The notes: generated from the letters alone by a model not told the origin. Positions 44,649 to 57,783 are shown, counted from the stretch's first letter. The stretch: DNA of 64,000 nucleotides from Glutamicibacter sp. JL.03c (GCF_025854375.1 NZ_CP107575.1:2294001-2358000), one strand, 5' to 3'. A program made the numbers and translations.

Positions 44649-44757
44649 GGCAGTGAATATACACGAGATTTGAGTACACTCGTACATATAATTTGAATGG
44701 TCGTCAGTTCTGTGGCGATGCTTTCACCCCAAGCACCGCGAAAGACACGAACACTTC
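44649..44757. promoter_or_regulatory. divergent promoter region with candidate TetR operator
   Basis: Between the acetyltransferase and MFS starts lies an A/T-rich stretch containing GAGTACACTC (arms GAGT/ACTC) inside a wider imperfect repeat TACACGAG...CTCGTACA, at about 44662-44688. This is the natural place for the TetR protein to bind and control both directions. Assignment is inferred from position and symmetry. Confidence 0.4.
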
Positions 44758-45972
44758 ATGTATTCACTTCTATTGACCATCATCTATCTCGCCTTTATCA
44801 GCCTCGGCCTTCCCGACTCCCTGGTTGGCGCGGGCTGGCCGGTGATGCATCAAGACCTTGGGGTACCGCAATCCTTCGCTGGCATCCTCACCATGATCAT
44901 TGCCATTGGAACCATCTTCTCCAGCTTGGCTTCGGAACGGATGACCCGCCGTTTCGGAGCCGGCTTGGTCACCGCGGTCAGTGTGGGGCTGACGGCAACC
45001 GCGTTGTTCGGGTTCTCTTTCGCCAGTGAATTCTGGATGCTATGCATCTGGGCTATCCCCTATGGCTTGGGCGCTGGCGCAGTTGACGCTGCCCTTAATA
45101 ACTACGTCGCTCTGCACTACGCGGCACGCCATATGAACTGGCTCCATAGCTTCTGGGGTGTCGGCGCTTCGATCAGCCCATTGATCATGAGCCATGCCCT
45201 GACCTCCGGAATGGGGTGGCCCGGAGCCTACAACGTTGTCGGCATCATCCAGGTGATTCTCATCGTTGTTCTGGCTCTTACCCTCCCGCTGTGGGGCAAG
45301 GTTAATACGTTGACGCCGAGCGGCGCCCATCTCACCGAAGTCGACGCCAGTCCCGGAAGCTCTGAGGCATCTGCCTCCAGGACTTCCCATCTGACGCTCA
45401 AACAAGTCATCAGGATTCCGGGCGTCTTGTTGGTTCTCTTGGCGTTCTTCGCCTATTGCGCATTGGAAAACACATCGATTCTCTGGGCCACGACCTACCT
45501 GGCCGGCGACCGTGGAGTGAACCCTGCGACCGCAGCGGCTTTCGCGTCGTTCTTCCTGCTGGGCATCACCGGTGGACGATTCCTCGCCGGCTTCTTCGCT
45601 GATCGCATCGGCGATCGCACTTTGATTCGAGGCGGTTTCTTGCTGGTGGGACTCGGTGGCCTGATGCTTCTGTTTCCGATGGAAACACATGCCGTCGCTT
45701 TAGCAGGTCTCGCTCTGGCCGGCCTGGGCTCGGCCCCGATCTATCCGGCGATTATCCATTCGACGCCAGCTAGCTTCGGACGGCAGCACTCCCACGCGAT
45801 TATCGGCGTCCAGATGGCCGCCGCATACCTGGGCTCAACGTTGATGCCACCGCTATTCGGCGTCCTGTCATCGTGGGTGGGATTGTGGCTCTTCCCCATC
45901 TTCATCCTGCTTCTTGCCGCGATGGGGCTCGTCTTCTCCGAACGTCTGAACCGCCTGGTTGATGCACGGTAG
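44758..45972 (+). CDS. MFS transporter (FucP/YfkF-like)
   Basis: This 404-residue transporter with about 12 hydrophobic helices starts YSLLLTIIYLAFISLGLPDS, typical of the fucose/glucose permease-like MFS branch. The motif ERMTRRFGAG lies after helix 2. A hydrophilic central loop (residues about 185-220) divides the halves. Divergent from the TetR/acetyltransferase operon. A sugar or small-molecule substrate is likely but not readable. Confidence 0.88.
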   Translation: MYSLLLTIIYLAFISLGLPDSLVGAGWPVMHQDLGVPQSFAGILTMIIAIGTIFSSLASERMTRRFGAGLVTAVSVGLTATALFGFSFASEFWMLCIWAIPYGLGAGAVDAALNNYVALHYAARHMNWLHSFWGVGASISPLIMSHALTSGMGWPGAYNVVGIIQVILIVVLALTLPLWGKVNTLTPSGAHLTEVDASPGSSEASASRTSHLTLKQVIRIPGVLLVLLAFFAYCALENTSILWATTYLAGDRGVNPATAAAFASFFLLGITGGRFLAGFFADRIGDRTLIRGGFLLVGLGGLMLLFPMETHAVALAGLALAGLGSAPIYPAIIHSTPASFGRQHSHAIIGVQMAAAYLGSTLMPPLFGVLSSWVGLWLFPIFILLLAAMGLVFSERLNRLVDAR

Positions 45973-46107
45973 CAAGGCAACCGAACCGGCCCTTAGGAAG
46001 TACTAGAATTTACTCAGCGAGTGATGGCAACAAAGCCACGACATTCGAACTGACAAGCTCTTCCGAGGATTCCACTGAGAACTCTGCCTTGCCGCCGAAC
46101 GCTCCGG

Positions 46108-46524
46108 ATGTGGGCGTTGCCGGTGCTGTACATACTTGCGATGGTTGCTATCGCGTTTTGGCCTGTACCGGTGGACTCATCAGCCGGACCTCAGTTGGCC
46201 TGGACGTTGAACTGGCTGCATGATCACGGCGTACCTGAGTTCGTGAACTACGAATTCGTGGAATTCTCTGCGAATGTCCTTTTCTTCATGCCGCTGGGAT
46301 TTTTTCTGGCCGTTGGTTTGCGCCGGCCGATCACTGCGTGCGTGCTAGGAACCGCGGCCTCTGGATTGATCGAGTCAGGCCAGCATCTCTTCCTTCCCAA
46401 CCGATTCGCTACGCTCACCGACGTGGTGGCCAATTCTTTGGGATGCGCGCTTGGCGTAGGCATGTGGCTTGTCGTGTGGAGAATCCAGTCGAATCGCAAG
46501 GCGCGCCAGGCGCCTATTTCTTGA
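46108..46524 (+). CDS. VanZ family protein
   Basis: This is a 138-residue membrane protein of the VanZ-like family. Seen are four hydrophobic segments, the N-terminal LPVLYILAMVAIAFWPVPVD, the conserved NVLFFMPLGFFLAV and the motif SGLIESGQHLFLPNRFATLTDV. VanZ confers low-level teicoplanin resistance in enterococci. For orphans like this the role is unknown. No ribosome site is obvious before the ATG. The 135 bases upstream hold no gene. Confidence 0.85.
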   Translation: MWALPVLYILAMVAIAFWPVPVDSSAGPQLAWTLNWLHDHGVPEFVNYEFVEFSANVLFFMPLGFFLAVGLRRPITACVLGTAASGLIESGQHLFLPNRFATLTDVVANSLGCALGVGMWLVVWRIQSNRKARQAPIS

Positions 46525-46888
46525 TACTCGTCGCGTGAATAAATAAGCCCGAGAAGTGCCTCAAGACTTGTAATTGCAAGCCAAGAGCCATGAAAGTCCA
46601 AACCCTCACCAGTGTTTCGAGACTTATCGTGGCCCTCTTGAATCTCATTATTGAAGCCCTCTAAATGGTTCATCCTACGGCGGCCGGGTTCAGTGTTTGG
46701 GCACTGGGCTCCGCACCTTTTAGAAGTGGCTTTGCAGGACTTGGTGCCGCCGAATCCTACGCTCCATCTCTGAATCGCAGTAGCATTTCCTCGCCTATGC
46801 GTCGGGGTCGCTAGGCCCTGTGGATCTGGAAACTCCACGGTCAACAGACGCAAAACGGCCAAGCATGAGGCTGACTTCTTAAGACAAA
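46525..46888. other. A/T-richer intergenic stretch without a supported gene
   Basis: This 364-base interval lies between vanZ and the guaB terminator. One reverse-strand frame from an ATG near 46675 reads NHLEGFNNEIQEGHDKSRNT and continues into the antisense of vanZ. It has no ribosome site and no recognised family, so it is not called. Base composition is lower in G+C than in neighbours, suggesting a remnant. Confidence 0.35.
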
Positions 46889-46930
46889 ATCCCGCCCGGA
46901 ACAACGCGTAAGCGTCATTCTGGACGGGAT
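46889..46930 (-). terminator. Rho-independent terminator downstream of guaB
   Basis: ATCCCGCCCGGA pairs with TCTGGACGGGAT with two mismatches. On the reverse strand, TTTTG follows. It lies 15 bases after the guaB stop. Confidence 0.75.
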
Positions 46931-46944
46931 ATTTGCAAATGTGA

Positions 46945-48483
<1,539 letters not shown>

Positions 48484-48571
48484 TTAAATGGTAGAGCCCT
48501 TTTGGCGCTGCAGTTATTCCCTTGCGGGGCACTGTGTCCAAGCTCATGCCCCACCAGGTCTCCGAGAGGAC

Positions 48572-50665
48572 TTATTGCCAGCCGGTAGCCTCCTTGAAGG
48601 CGTCCGCGAACTGGCGCTTGGCACTGAGCACAAACGTCTTGGACAGGTGCGAATCATCCAGGTACGTCGATACATTGCCGATCACAGCTTTGCAGACCCC
48701 GTCAGGGCAGAGCAAGCCTGTCATATCCAATGACACCACCTGCGAGCCGTAATCGTGCTCGGCCAGGAATTCCTGGACGGGGTTGATCTGCGCCAACGCT
48801 TCGTGGGCGGAGCCATCGCAGGCTTCGAGATGACTTGGGTTCGAATCGACACACTCCGGGATGGAGTAGGTGTAGCGCGGGGTATCGCGCATGGCGATGA
48901 CCTGGCTGCCGGCATCCAGGAACGGCTGGATCGCTTCGGCATAGTGATCCACCATGGTCTCCTGCTCGCCCGGGCTGCGCAGGTACTCGTCCGGAGCGGC
49001 CACGGTCTTGCTGGCGGTGGTGAGCACCATCTTGGGAGCCAGGTTGGCGACGTATTCTTCTGCAGCGTCCTGGAAATCGGCGCATTCGGCTTCGTCGCGG
49101 TCTGCGTCGGAACCGTAGCGGCAGCCGGGGTGGAAGACCAGGACCCAGCTTCTGCCGGATTCTTCCATCGCAGCGGCCGCGGCCGAGGACCAGTGCTGCA
49201 TATGCGAGTCGCCTAGCATGACCAGATCCGGGGAACCATCAAAGTTCCCGCCCTGCTCGCAGAACATGATCCGCTCGTCCTTGGGATTATTGGATCCGGC
49301 GCATGGGTTGCCCGGGGTCTGCCATTCGTTTTCGAGCTCGGTGGCCAGCGGCAGGGTCAGTGCTGCCGGTGACGGGTCCCAGTCATCGGTGGCGGTGGCA
49401 CCCGGGTTATCCATCACGGTCTGCGTGGCGGCCATGGCGCGGCGGTGCTCCACATTGTTTTCCCATGCGGTGACCGCCAGGCTGGCAACGCCCATGCCGA
49501 TGCCCACCACGGCGACCTGGCTGATGATCTTCAGTCCGGTGTTGGGCATCCAGCGCGGGAAGCTGAAATTATTCTGCCAAGCGATGACCGGCTTTTCGAT
49601 GAATTTGGTGGTGATCCATGAAGCTGTGATGGCTGCTGCGATGAGCAGGGCTCCGGCGAGAAAGGAGGCCTTCTCCTTGTGCGCGATTTCAAGGTAGAAG
49701 ACCAGCATCGGCCAGTGCCACAGGTACATGCCGTAGGACAGGTCTCCGAGCTTCACCAGCGGCTTGAGCGAGAGCACGCCAGAAGGGTTAGCCCAGGCGC
49801 GAGTTTCCGGAGCGGCAATGATCAATGCGGCAGCAACGGTGGGGATCAGTGCCATGAAGCCGGGGAATTGGCCTTGGACGTCCAAGACCGCGCCGCTGAC
49901 GATGATGGTGAACATGCCCGTCCAGCCGGTGATGCGGCGGATCTTCTCGGGCAGGGTTGAGAGCCATGGCAGGGCCAAGGCCAGCAAGGAGCCAAGGGCA
50001 AATTCCCACAGGCGCGCTCCGGTGTGGAAGTAGGCGACCTGCTGGTTGTTTGCGGTGATGTTGATGGAGAAGGCCAGCGAGCCAATGAAGATGGCTCCGA
50101 AGAAAGTGCCTGCCACCCAAGCGAAGTTGAAGCGGGAAAAGAACAGCTTCCAGATCAGCGCGCTGACAGCAAGGACTATCGGCCAGAGGATGAAGATCTG
50201 TCCTTGGACAGACAAAGACCAGAAGTGCTGCAGCGGAGAGGCCGAAGAGGTATTGAACGCGTAGTAGTCGACTTGGTGATTGGCCAGATACCAATTCTGC
50301 GTGTAGAACAGGGAGGCCGTGGATTGGTCCATCAGTTCCAGCCAACGAGTGCTGGGAAGGACGATCCAAGTGGCTACCACCACGCTGATGATGACCACTG
50401 CCGCTTGCGGGATGAGCCGCGAAAAGCGGTGCAACCAACCGGTGATCAGTGGCGGGCGCTTGCCACGGGCAATCCGTCGGGCGATGGACGAAGTGAGGAA
50501 GAAGGCGGAGAGCATCAAGAAGATGTCCACTCCCCCGGAGACCTTGGAGAACCAGATGTGATAGCACATCACCAACAGCACTGCGAGGGCCCGAAGGCCC
50601 TGCAAGTCGCCCCGGAAGGCTGCACTTTTGGCGCTTTCTCCGGGCTGGTTGAGGGTGTGAGTCAC
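48572..50665 (-). CDS. OafA/YrhL-type membrane acyltransferase with SGNH domain
   Basis: This 697-residue protein has an N-terminal acyltransferase-3 domain of about ten membrane helices (starting DLQGLRALAVLLVMCYHIWF, with the conserved His region) and an extracellular SGNH hydrolase-like domain from about residue 430. The latter has block I VMLGDSHMQHW and the catalytic Asp-His pair in TYLDDSHLSK. Such fusions acetylate cell-wall or exported glycans. Target unknown. GTG start. Single gene. Confidence 0.9.
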   Translation of the reverse strand: MTHTLNQPGESAKSAAFRGDLQGLRALAVLLVMCYHIWFSKVSGGVDIFLMLSAFFLTSSIARRIARGKRPPLITGWLHRFSRLIPQAAVVIISVVVATWIVLPSTRWLELMDQSTASLFYTQNWYLANHQVDYYAFNTSSASPLQHFWSLSVQGQIFILWPIVLAVSALIWKLFFSRFNFAWVAGTFFGAIFIGSLAFSINITANNQQVAYFHTGARLWEFALGSLLALALPWLSTLPEKIRRITGWTGMFTIIVSGAVLDVQGQFPGFMALIPTVAAALIIAAPETRAWANPSGVLSLKPLVKLGDLSYGMYLWHWPMLVFYLEIAHKEKASFLAGALLIAAAITASWITTKFIEKPVIAWQNNFSFPRWMPNTGLKIISQVAVVGIGMGVASLAVTAWENNVEHRRAMAATQTVMDNPGATATDDWDPSPAALTLPLATELENEWQTPGNPCAGSNNPKDERIMFCEQGGNFDGSPDLVMLGDSHMQHWSSAAAAAMEESGRSWVLVFHPGCRYGSDADRDEAECADFQDAAEEYVANLAPKMVLTTASKTVAAPDEYLRSPGEQETMVDHYAEAIQPFLDAGSQVIAMRDTPRYTYSIPECVDSNPSHLEACDGSAHEALAQINPVQEFLAEHDYGSQVVSLDMTGLLCPDGVCKAVIGNVSTYLDDSHLSKTFVLSAKRQFADAFKEATGWQ

Positions 50666-50951
50666 AGGCTAAGCTTCCGTCGGGAACTCGGGCAGGTCTT
50701 CGGTCGAACTGATCCTTGACACGTCAGACAACCATTCATGCTACCAATTCACCCTGTGCGCCACCTACAGAGGAGTTCAGCCATTGAACCCCTCAAAGCA
50801 TTAAATTCACAGACTGTAGTGAGCTGACGTGCGCCGGATTAATTGCGCGTCACCGCGAACCCCCACAGTCCTTTTCGGCGCGTTGATGCTCATCACGCTG
50901 CGCATTCCATGAATTCATCTCATGCTCGCCTGCTGGCCACTTCAGGGCAAA

Positions 50952-51001
50952 ATGAAGCCGCCGCCGGTCCAAGCGAAAACGTGGTCCGGCGGCGGCTTCA
51001 T
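50952..51001 (-). terminator. strong terminator downstream of groL
   Basis: TGAAGCCGCCGCCGG pairs with CCGGCGGCGGCTTCA around a 20-base region. On the reverse strand TTTTG follows. The remaining bases 50666-50951, back to the acyltransferase start, hold that gene's promoter side and no gene I can see. Confidence 0.85.
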
Positions 51002-51016
51002 AGCCTTAACAGCGGC

Positions 51017-52982
<1,966 letters not shown>

Positions 52983-53087
52983 GGTCTCTCCTTTTCGTGT
53001 ATGAACCAATGGTGGTAGGGGTGCGCCCTATGGCATTGGACCAACCGTCGTCGCGGTGCCAGTTGGTGGTATCCAGTCAGGCGGTGA

Positions 53088-53109
53088 TTCTGCATGCAAG
53101 CATGCAGAA
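53088..53109 (-). promoter_or_regulatory. perfect palindrome in the groS leader
   Basis: TTCTGCATGC-AA-GCATGCAGAA is a perfect 10-bp inverted repeat with a 2-base centre, between the groS promoter and its ribosome site, about 105 bases upstream of the start. It would form a hairpin in the mRNA leader or bind a dimeric regulator. It is not a HAIR element. Function unknown. Confidence 0.55.
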
Positions 53110-53121
53110 CTTCCATCACTG

Positions 53122-53151
53122 ACTTTAGGACGAGCTTTAGCACTCGGTCAA
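53122..53151 (-). promoter_or_regulatory. groS-groL promoter
   Basis: On the reverse strand TTGACC (53146-53151) and TAAAGT (53122-53127) are separated by 18 bases and resemble vegetative -35 and -10 boxes. The -35 box lies in the spacer of the CIRCE element, so a bound HrcA would block RNA polymerase. Inferred from position. Confidence 0.55.
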
Positions 53152-53163
53152 GGCGAGTGCTAA
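53137..53163. promoter_or_regulatory. CIRCE element (HrcA operator)
   Basis: TTAGCACTC-N9-GAGTGCTAA is a perfect match to the CIRCE inverted repeat bound by the heat-shock repressor HrcA. It lies upstream of groS, only 10 bases from the stop of the permease gene. The hrcA gene itself is not in the window. Confidence 0.95.
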
Positions 53164-53172
53164 TCAAAGCCC

Positions 53173-54714
53173 TTAGTTCGTCACACCGGTTCGCGCAGAG
53201 CGCACAGCCGCCGACTCTTCGATATCTTCCGGAGCGGTGAGGTCCATTTCGGAAAGCTTGACCACCTTGGACTTGGTGACCAGTCGATGCACCAGCCACA
53301 AGCCCAGGAACAACGGCAAGCCGATGTAGGAAGAAAGCACTTCCAGCCCGTGTCCGGCCAGGACTGCCTGGTAGTTCTGGCCAGCAATGACCGCGATGAG
53401 CATCAGGAACGCCACGATGGGACCGAGCGGGAAGAACGGTGCACGGTACGGCAGATCCTTGACGGAGTACCCCTGGGCCAGGTACCCGCGGCGGAAGCGA
53501 TAGTGCGAGGCGGCAATGCCCACCCAGACGATGAAGCCGCATAGGCCCGAGACATTGAGCAGCCAGGTGTAGGCAGCACCCTGGCCGACCAGTGCGGTGA
53601 GGAATCCGAAGAGTCCTACCGCTGCTGTGGCCAGCAAAGCCATCACGGGCACGCCGCGGGAGTTGGTCGTTCCGAAGATCTTCGGAGCCTTTCCATCGTG
53701 GGCCATCGAGTAGAGCATGCGGGTCGAGGCGTACAGGCCAGAGTTGCCGGCGGAGAGAATCGCGGTGAGGATGACCGCGTTCATGGCAGCCGCCGCGAAG
53801 GCAATGCCAGCGCGTTCGAAGACCAGGGTGAACGGCGAGGAGGCAACGTCGGCTTCGCCACTGGCCAGCAGGCTTGGGTCAGCGAATGGGATCAGGCAAC
53901 CAATGATGAAGATGGCGCCGATGTAGAAGAGCATGATGCGCCAGAAGACCCGGCGGATGGCCTTGGGCACTTCGCGACGGGGATCCTTGGCTTCACCGGC
54001 GGCCACGCCAACCAGCTCGGTGCCTTGGAAGGAGAACCCGGCAATCATGAAGACCGAGATGATCGAAAGCCAGCCGCCATGGAAGACGTCTTTACCTTCC
54101 TTCCAGTTTTCAAGTGGATCAGTTTGGGATCCGAGGACTCCAAAGATCATCAGAACGCCGGCAGCCAGGAAGGCAATCACGGTGACTACCTTGATCAAAG
54201 CCAACCAGAATTCGCCTTCGCCAAAAGCCTTGGCTGACAGTGCGTTCAGGGCGGTCAACGCCGCGAGGAAAAGTCCTGCCCACACCCAGCCGGGGACATC
54301 CGGCAGCCAGAAACTCATGACGATGCCGGCAGCGACCAATTCAGCAGCGACGGTGATGGCCCAGTTGAACCAGTAGTTCCATCCAATGGCAAAGCCGAAG
54401 GATGGGGAGACGAATCGGGTGGCGAAGGTTTGGAAGGAGCCGGCCACTGGAATCTTGGCGGTCATCTCCCCCAGCGACTGCATCAGCAAGTAGACCATGA
54501 GGCCCACTGCAGCGTAAGCGACCAAGGCGCCGCCGGGTCCGGCCTGAGCAATGGTTCCGCCCGAGGCGACAAACAGGCCGGTACCGATGGAACCGCCGAT
54601 GGCGATCATCTGAAGGTGGCGGCTGCTCATGCCGCGCTTCAGCTGGTTATGGGCCAGTGGCGCAGGATCCCTCAGGGCGGCACTGTCTGCTGGAGTTCGG
54701 TTGCTCGACGTCAT
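53173..54714 (-). CDS. amino acid permease, LysP-like (APC family)
   Basis: This permease of about 513 residues has 12 membrane helices. The first is preceded by LKRGMSSRHLQMIAIGGSIG, the hallmark of the AAT branch of the APC family. The segment AGEAKDPRREVPKAIRRVFW followed by FADPSLL closely resembles lysine-specific LysP, making lysine or another cationic amino acid plausible. ATG 54714 is chosen as the start of the conserved frame. Codons up to 54765 look less protein-like. Confidence 0.85.
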   Translation of the reverse strand: MTSSNRTPADSAALRDPAPLAHNQLKRGMSSRHLQMIAIGGSIGTGLFVASGGTIAQAGPGGALVAYAAVGLMVYLLMQSLGEMTAKIPVAGSFQTFATRFVSPSFGFAIGWNYWFNWAITVAAELVAAGIVMSFWLPDVPGWVWAGLFLAALTALNALSAKAFGEGEFWLALIKVVTVIAFLAAGVLMIFGVLGSQTDPLENWKEGKDVFHGGWLSIISVFMIAGFSFQGTELVGVAAGEAKDPRREVPKAIRRVFWRIMLFYIGAIFIIGCLIPFADPSLLASGEADVASSPFTLVFERAGIAFAAAAMNAVILTAILSAGNSGLYASTRMLYSMAHDGKAPKIFGTTNSRGVPVMALLATAAVGLFGFLTALVGQGAAYTWLLNVSGLCGFIVWVGIAASHYRFRRGYLAQGYSVKDLPYRAPFFPLGPIVAFLMLIAVIAGQNYQAVLAGHGLEVLSSYIGLPLFLGLWLVHRLVTKSKVVKLSEMDLTAPEDIEESAAVRSARTGVTN

Positions 54715-55177
54715 TGTCGTTCTCTGCATAGATTTCTTCACAGGTGCCATGGAACACCAAAGCATGCGCGAATGCGACCTGAGTCACTTCAGTTAATCCG
54801 CGAACAATTCTTGATCGTGGACCGGAGCAGCAGGCACTGGCGGCGTATAGATGAACCCGAGCGGCAGACTGTAATTGAGCCGATCCTTTACCCGCTAGAA
54901 AGATTGGCGGGATTGCCCAAAGGATTACGCTTCCTAAACAAATGACGTTCCATGAAAAAGCATCACTTATCCAAAGCGGATTCACATTTCATAATTTCTT
55001 GCATAGCAGGTGGATTAGAAATTGCGAATTTTTCCCTGTGACCCCGCTGACGCGACTCGCAAGCACTGCTAAGAGATTCCGAATATGACGCTAATACGTC
55101 ACATAGGTCACATCAGCCAGTTAGACGAGACCAGTTCCATGATCATGCAGGCAAGGTATCACCGTTAGGCTTGAACT
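54715..55177. other. intergenic, no gene seen
   Basis: This 463-base stretch lies between the divergent permease and methyltransferase genes and becomes A/T-rich after about 54950. It should carry both promoters. AATTTCT and AGAAATT arms occur near 55000-55030, but too weakly to call an operator. No RNA gene or riboswitch was recognised. Confidence 0.4.
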
Positions 55178-56419
55178 ATGGCCCAGGCTTCAAACGACTC
55201 AACGCTCAACGAACAATTCGCCGCCCTGCTTTCAGCTGAAGGTTGGCAATTGCTCTCCACCATTGATCCATCCATGGTCTCGTCCAAGGATGCTGCGTGG
55301 ACGCTGAACGAAAAACTGCGCAAGGAGGGCCACGATCCTCAGGTCGTTCGTGCTGCAATTGCGCAGTCCGAGCTTCGCTACAAAGCACGGGTGAAGTTTG
55401 GCCCTTTCGCGGATTCGTTGATCTTCACACCGGCAGGCCTGGAACAGGCAACCCGGCTGACCATCGCGGGACTGCATGCACAGCGCTTCACCAAAGCCGG
55501 GGCCACCCATGTAGCTGACCTCGGGTGCGGCATTGGCACCGACTCCATTGCACTGGCTAGCGCTGGCCTCAAAGTCACTGCCGTGGAGAAAGATGAAACG
55601 ACCGCAGCAGCCACCACTTTGAACCTGATGCCATTTGAAAATGCCACGGTTGTTCACGGCGGTGCCGAGGAAACTGACCTCACCGGAATCGACGGCGTCT
55701 GGCTAGACCCGGCTCGACGGACCGATGTCGCGGGAAGCACCCGCCGGCTCTTTGATCCGGAAGCCTTCTCCCCTCCACTGTCGTTTGTTGAGAAACTCGT
55801 GGACGCCGGCCTTGATGTCGGCGTGAAGCTGGGCCCGGGCCTGCCTCATGAAGCCATTCCCGCCAACGCCGAATCCGTATGGATTTCGGATCACGGCTCT
55901 GTCATCGAAGCCTGCCTGTGGTTCGGCAAGCTCAAGCGCGAGGATGTTGTACGCGCAGCCTTGGTCATAGACAAAGATGGCGCACACGAACTGACCAGCT
56001 CTGTAGCAGCCAAGGATGATCCGGCCGCAGAAGTCGGAGAGCTAGCAGCTCACATCTATGAGCCGGATGGCGCAGTGATCCGCTCACACCTGATCTCAAG
56101 ACTTCTAGAGACCACCGGTGGCCATCTCCTGGATGAGCACATTGCGTACTTCACCCACGAAGAGCAAATCTTCACCCCTTTCGCCCGCGGCTTCAAGGTC
56201 CTGGCGGTCCATGATTACAACGTGAAGAAGCTTCGCAGCTGGGTCAAGGCCAATGGCATTGGCACTTTGGACATCAAGAAGCGCGGCGTTGACGCGACCC
56301 CTGAGGAACTGCGAAAGATCCTGCTGGCGGGTGTATCGAAGAGCGCCAAGACCCGGGCAACGTTGATGCTGGCACGTATTGGTGAAAAACGTGTGGCTTT
56401 TGAGGTGGCTCCTCACTAA
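55178..56419 (+). CDS. class I SAM-dependent methyltransferase, THUMP-like
   Basis: This 413-residue protein has a helical N-terminal part (residues 1-90), the SAM site VADLGCGIGTDSIALA near residue 112, a DPAR motif (GVWLDPARRTD) similar to D/NPP-Y catalytic loops, and a C-terminal THUMP-like region (GTLDIKKRGVDATPEELR). Actinobacterial proteins of this type are thought to modify RNA, but the substrate is not established. Followed by the YbdK-type gene after 153 bases. Confidence 0.85.
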   Translation: MAQASNDSTLNEQFAALLSAEGWQLLSTIDPSMVSSKDAAWTLNEKLRKEGHDPQVVRAAIAQSELRYKARVKFGPFADSLIFTPAGLEQATRLTIAGLHAQRFTKAGATHVADLGCGIGTDSIALASAGLKVTAVEKDETTAAATTLNLMPFENATVVHGGAEETDLTGIDGVWLDPARRTDVAGSTRRLFDPEAFSPPLSFVEKLVDAGLDVGVKLGPGLPHEAIPANAESVWISDHGSVIEACLWFGKLKREDVVRAALVIDKDGAHELTSSVAAKDDPAAEVGELAAHIYEPDGAVIRSHLISRLLETTGGHLLDEHIAYFTHEEQIFTPFARGFKVLAVHDYNVKKLRSWVKANGIGTLDIKKRGVDATPEELRKILLAGVSKSAKTRATLMLARIGEKRVAFEVAPH

Positions 56420-56572
56420 TCTGAGGTGATACACCTCCCACCGGTTCAGTATCCCGTCCAGTGAGTTGCAATATATAGAATAGGTTTGGAGAAACATCGT
56501 GTTCGGTGAATTTTCAGTCCTGTTTTATCGGCTCCGGAGTGATCCGTCCGAGACGTCATCACTAGGAGCGCC

Positions 56573-57715
56573 GTGCAAAAAATCGAGTTCGCCCAATCAG
56601 CCCAATCAACTATCGGCGTTGAGTGGGAAATCGCTTTGGTCAATCGCGAAAGTGCGGACTTGTGCTCTGTTGCTGAAAAAGTACTTAATCGGCTCAAGGA
56701 TGATGCCGGCCTTGGCCATGAGGACGAGCACCCTACCGTCAAGCCTGAACTTCTGATGAATACCGTTGAGGTTGTCACTGGAGTGCACAACACTGTTGCC
56801 AGTGCTGCAGATGAACTACGTAGCAATGTGCGCATGCTCAACGATGTTGCCGGTGATCATGGGGTGGACCTTTACTCTGCTGGTTCCCATCCTTTTGCTC
56901 CGCCAACTTTGCAGCCGGTCACCGATAAGGACCGCTATGCCAAGCTTATTGACCGGACCCAATGGTGGGGCCGTCAGATGGTCATCTACGGTGTACACGT
57001 GCATGTCGGTTTGGACAACCGCGACAAAGCTTTGCCGATCACCGATGGGCTGATCAACTACCAGCCGCACTTCCAGGCATTGAGCGCTTCCAGCCCATAC
57101 TGGGGTGGTGAGGACACAGGCTATGCCTCGCAACGCTCCTTGATGTTCCAGCAGCTACCTGCTGCAGGCATTCCATTCCATTTTGGTTCCTGGTCTGAAT
57201 ACGAAGCACACGTGGCAGACATGCTGCACACCGGCGTGATTGATGATGTCTCAGAAATTCGTTGGGATGTCCGCCCTGTACCCCGTTTGGGAACCGTTGA
57301 AATGCGCATCTGCGATGGCTTGAGCTCGCTGGATGATATTGCCGCGATTACCGCCCTGACGCAGTGCCTGGTGCACGACATGTCAATGTCGATCGAAGCT
57401 GGTTACAAGATTCCAGTGATGCCAGCCTGGTTCCGCGTTGAGAACAAGTGGCGTGCAGCCCGTTATGGTCTGGATGCCATCATCATTCTGAACGCCCAGG
57501 GTGATGAAATGCTGGTGACTGATCATCTGCGTGCCGAGGTCAAGCGCCTCGCCCCAGTGGCAGAACAACTGGGCTGCTCCGAAGAACTGCAAGGCATCAT
57601 TCACCTGATCGAATCCGGTGCCGAGTACCAGCGCCAGCGCAAGGTCTTCGCCGCATCGGGCGGAGATTTCCAAGCAGTGGTCCGCGATAACGTGGCGCGG
57701 ATGAAGTCTGTCTAA
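56573..57715 (+). CDS. carboxylate-amine ligase / glutamate-cysteine ligase 2 (YbdK family)
   Basis: This 380-residue GCS2-family enzyme shows TIGVEWEIALVNRES (ATP and metal site), HPTVKPELLMNTVEVVTGVH and VIYGVHVHVGLDN. YbdK has weak gamma-glutamylcysteine synthesis in vitro. In mycothiol-making actinobacteria the true product may differ. GTG start follows AGGAG. Ends before a strong two-way terminator. Confidence 0.9.
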   Translation: MQKIEFAQSAQSTIGVEWEIALVNRESADLCSVAEKVLNRLKDDAGLGHEDEHPTVKPELLMNTVEVVTGVHNTVASAADELRSNVRMLNDVAGDHGVDLYSAGSHPFAPPTLQPVTDKDRYAKLIDRTQWWGRQMVIYGVHVHVGLDNRDKALPITDGLINYQPHFQALSASSPYWGGEDTGYASQRSLMFQQLPAAGIPFHFGSWSEYEAHVADMLHTGVIDDVSEIRWDVRPVPRLGTVEMRICDGLSSLDDIAAITALTQCLVHDMSMSIEAGYKIPVMPAWFRVENKWRAARYGLDAIIILNAQGDEMLVTDHLRAEVKRLAPVAEQLGCSEELQGIIHLIESGAEYQRQRKVFAASGGDFQAVVRDNVARMKSV

Positions 57716-57783
57716 GAACCACCCAAAAACGGCTGGTGCCGCGGCGAGAGCCTGTCGATGACCTGAAGCGCCAAGCATGCAAG

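Noticed and set aside
55000-55035. AATTTCT/AGAAATT inverted repeat upstream of the methyltransferase gene
   Set aside because: Only 7 bp with a 17-base loop in A/T-rich DNA; easily expected by chance.
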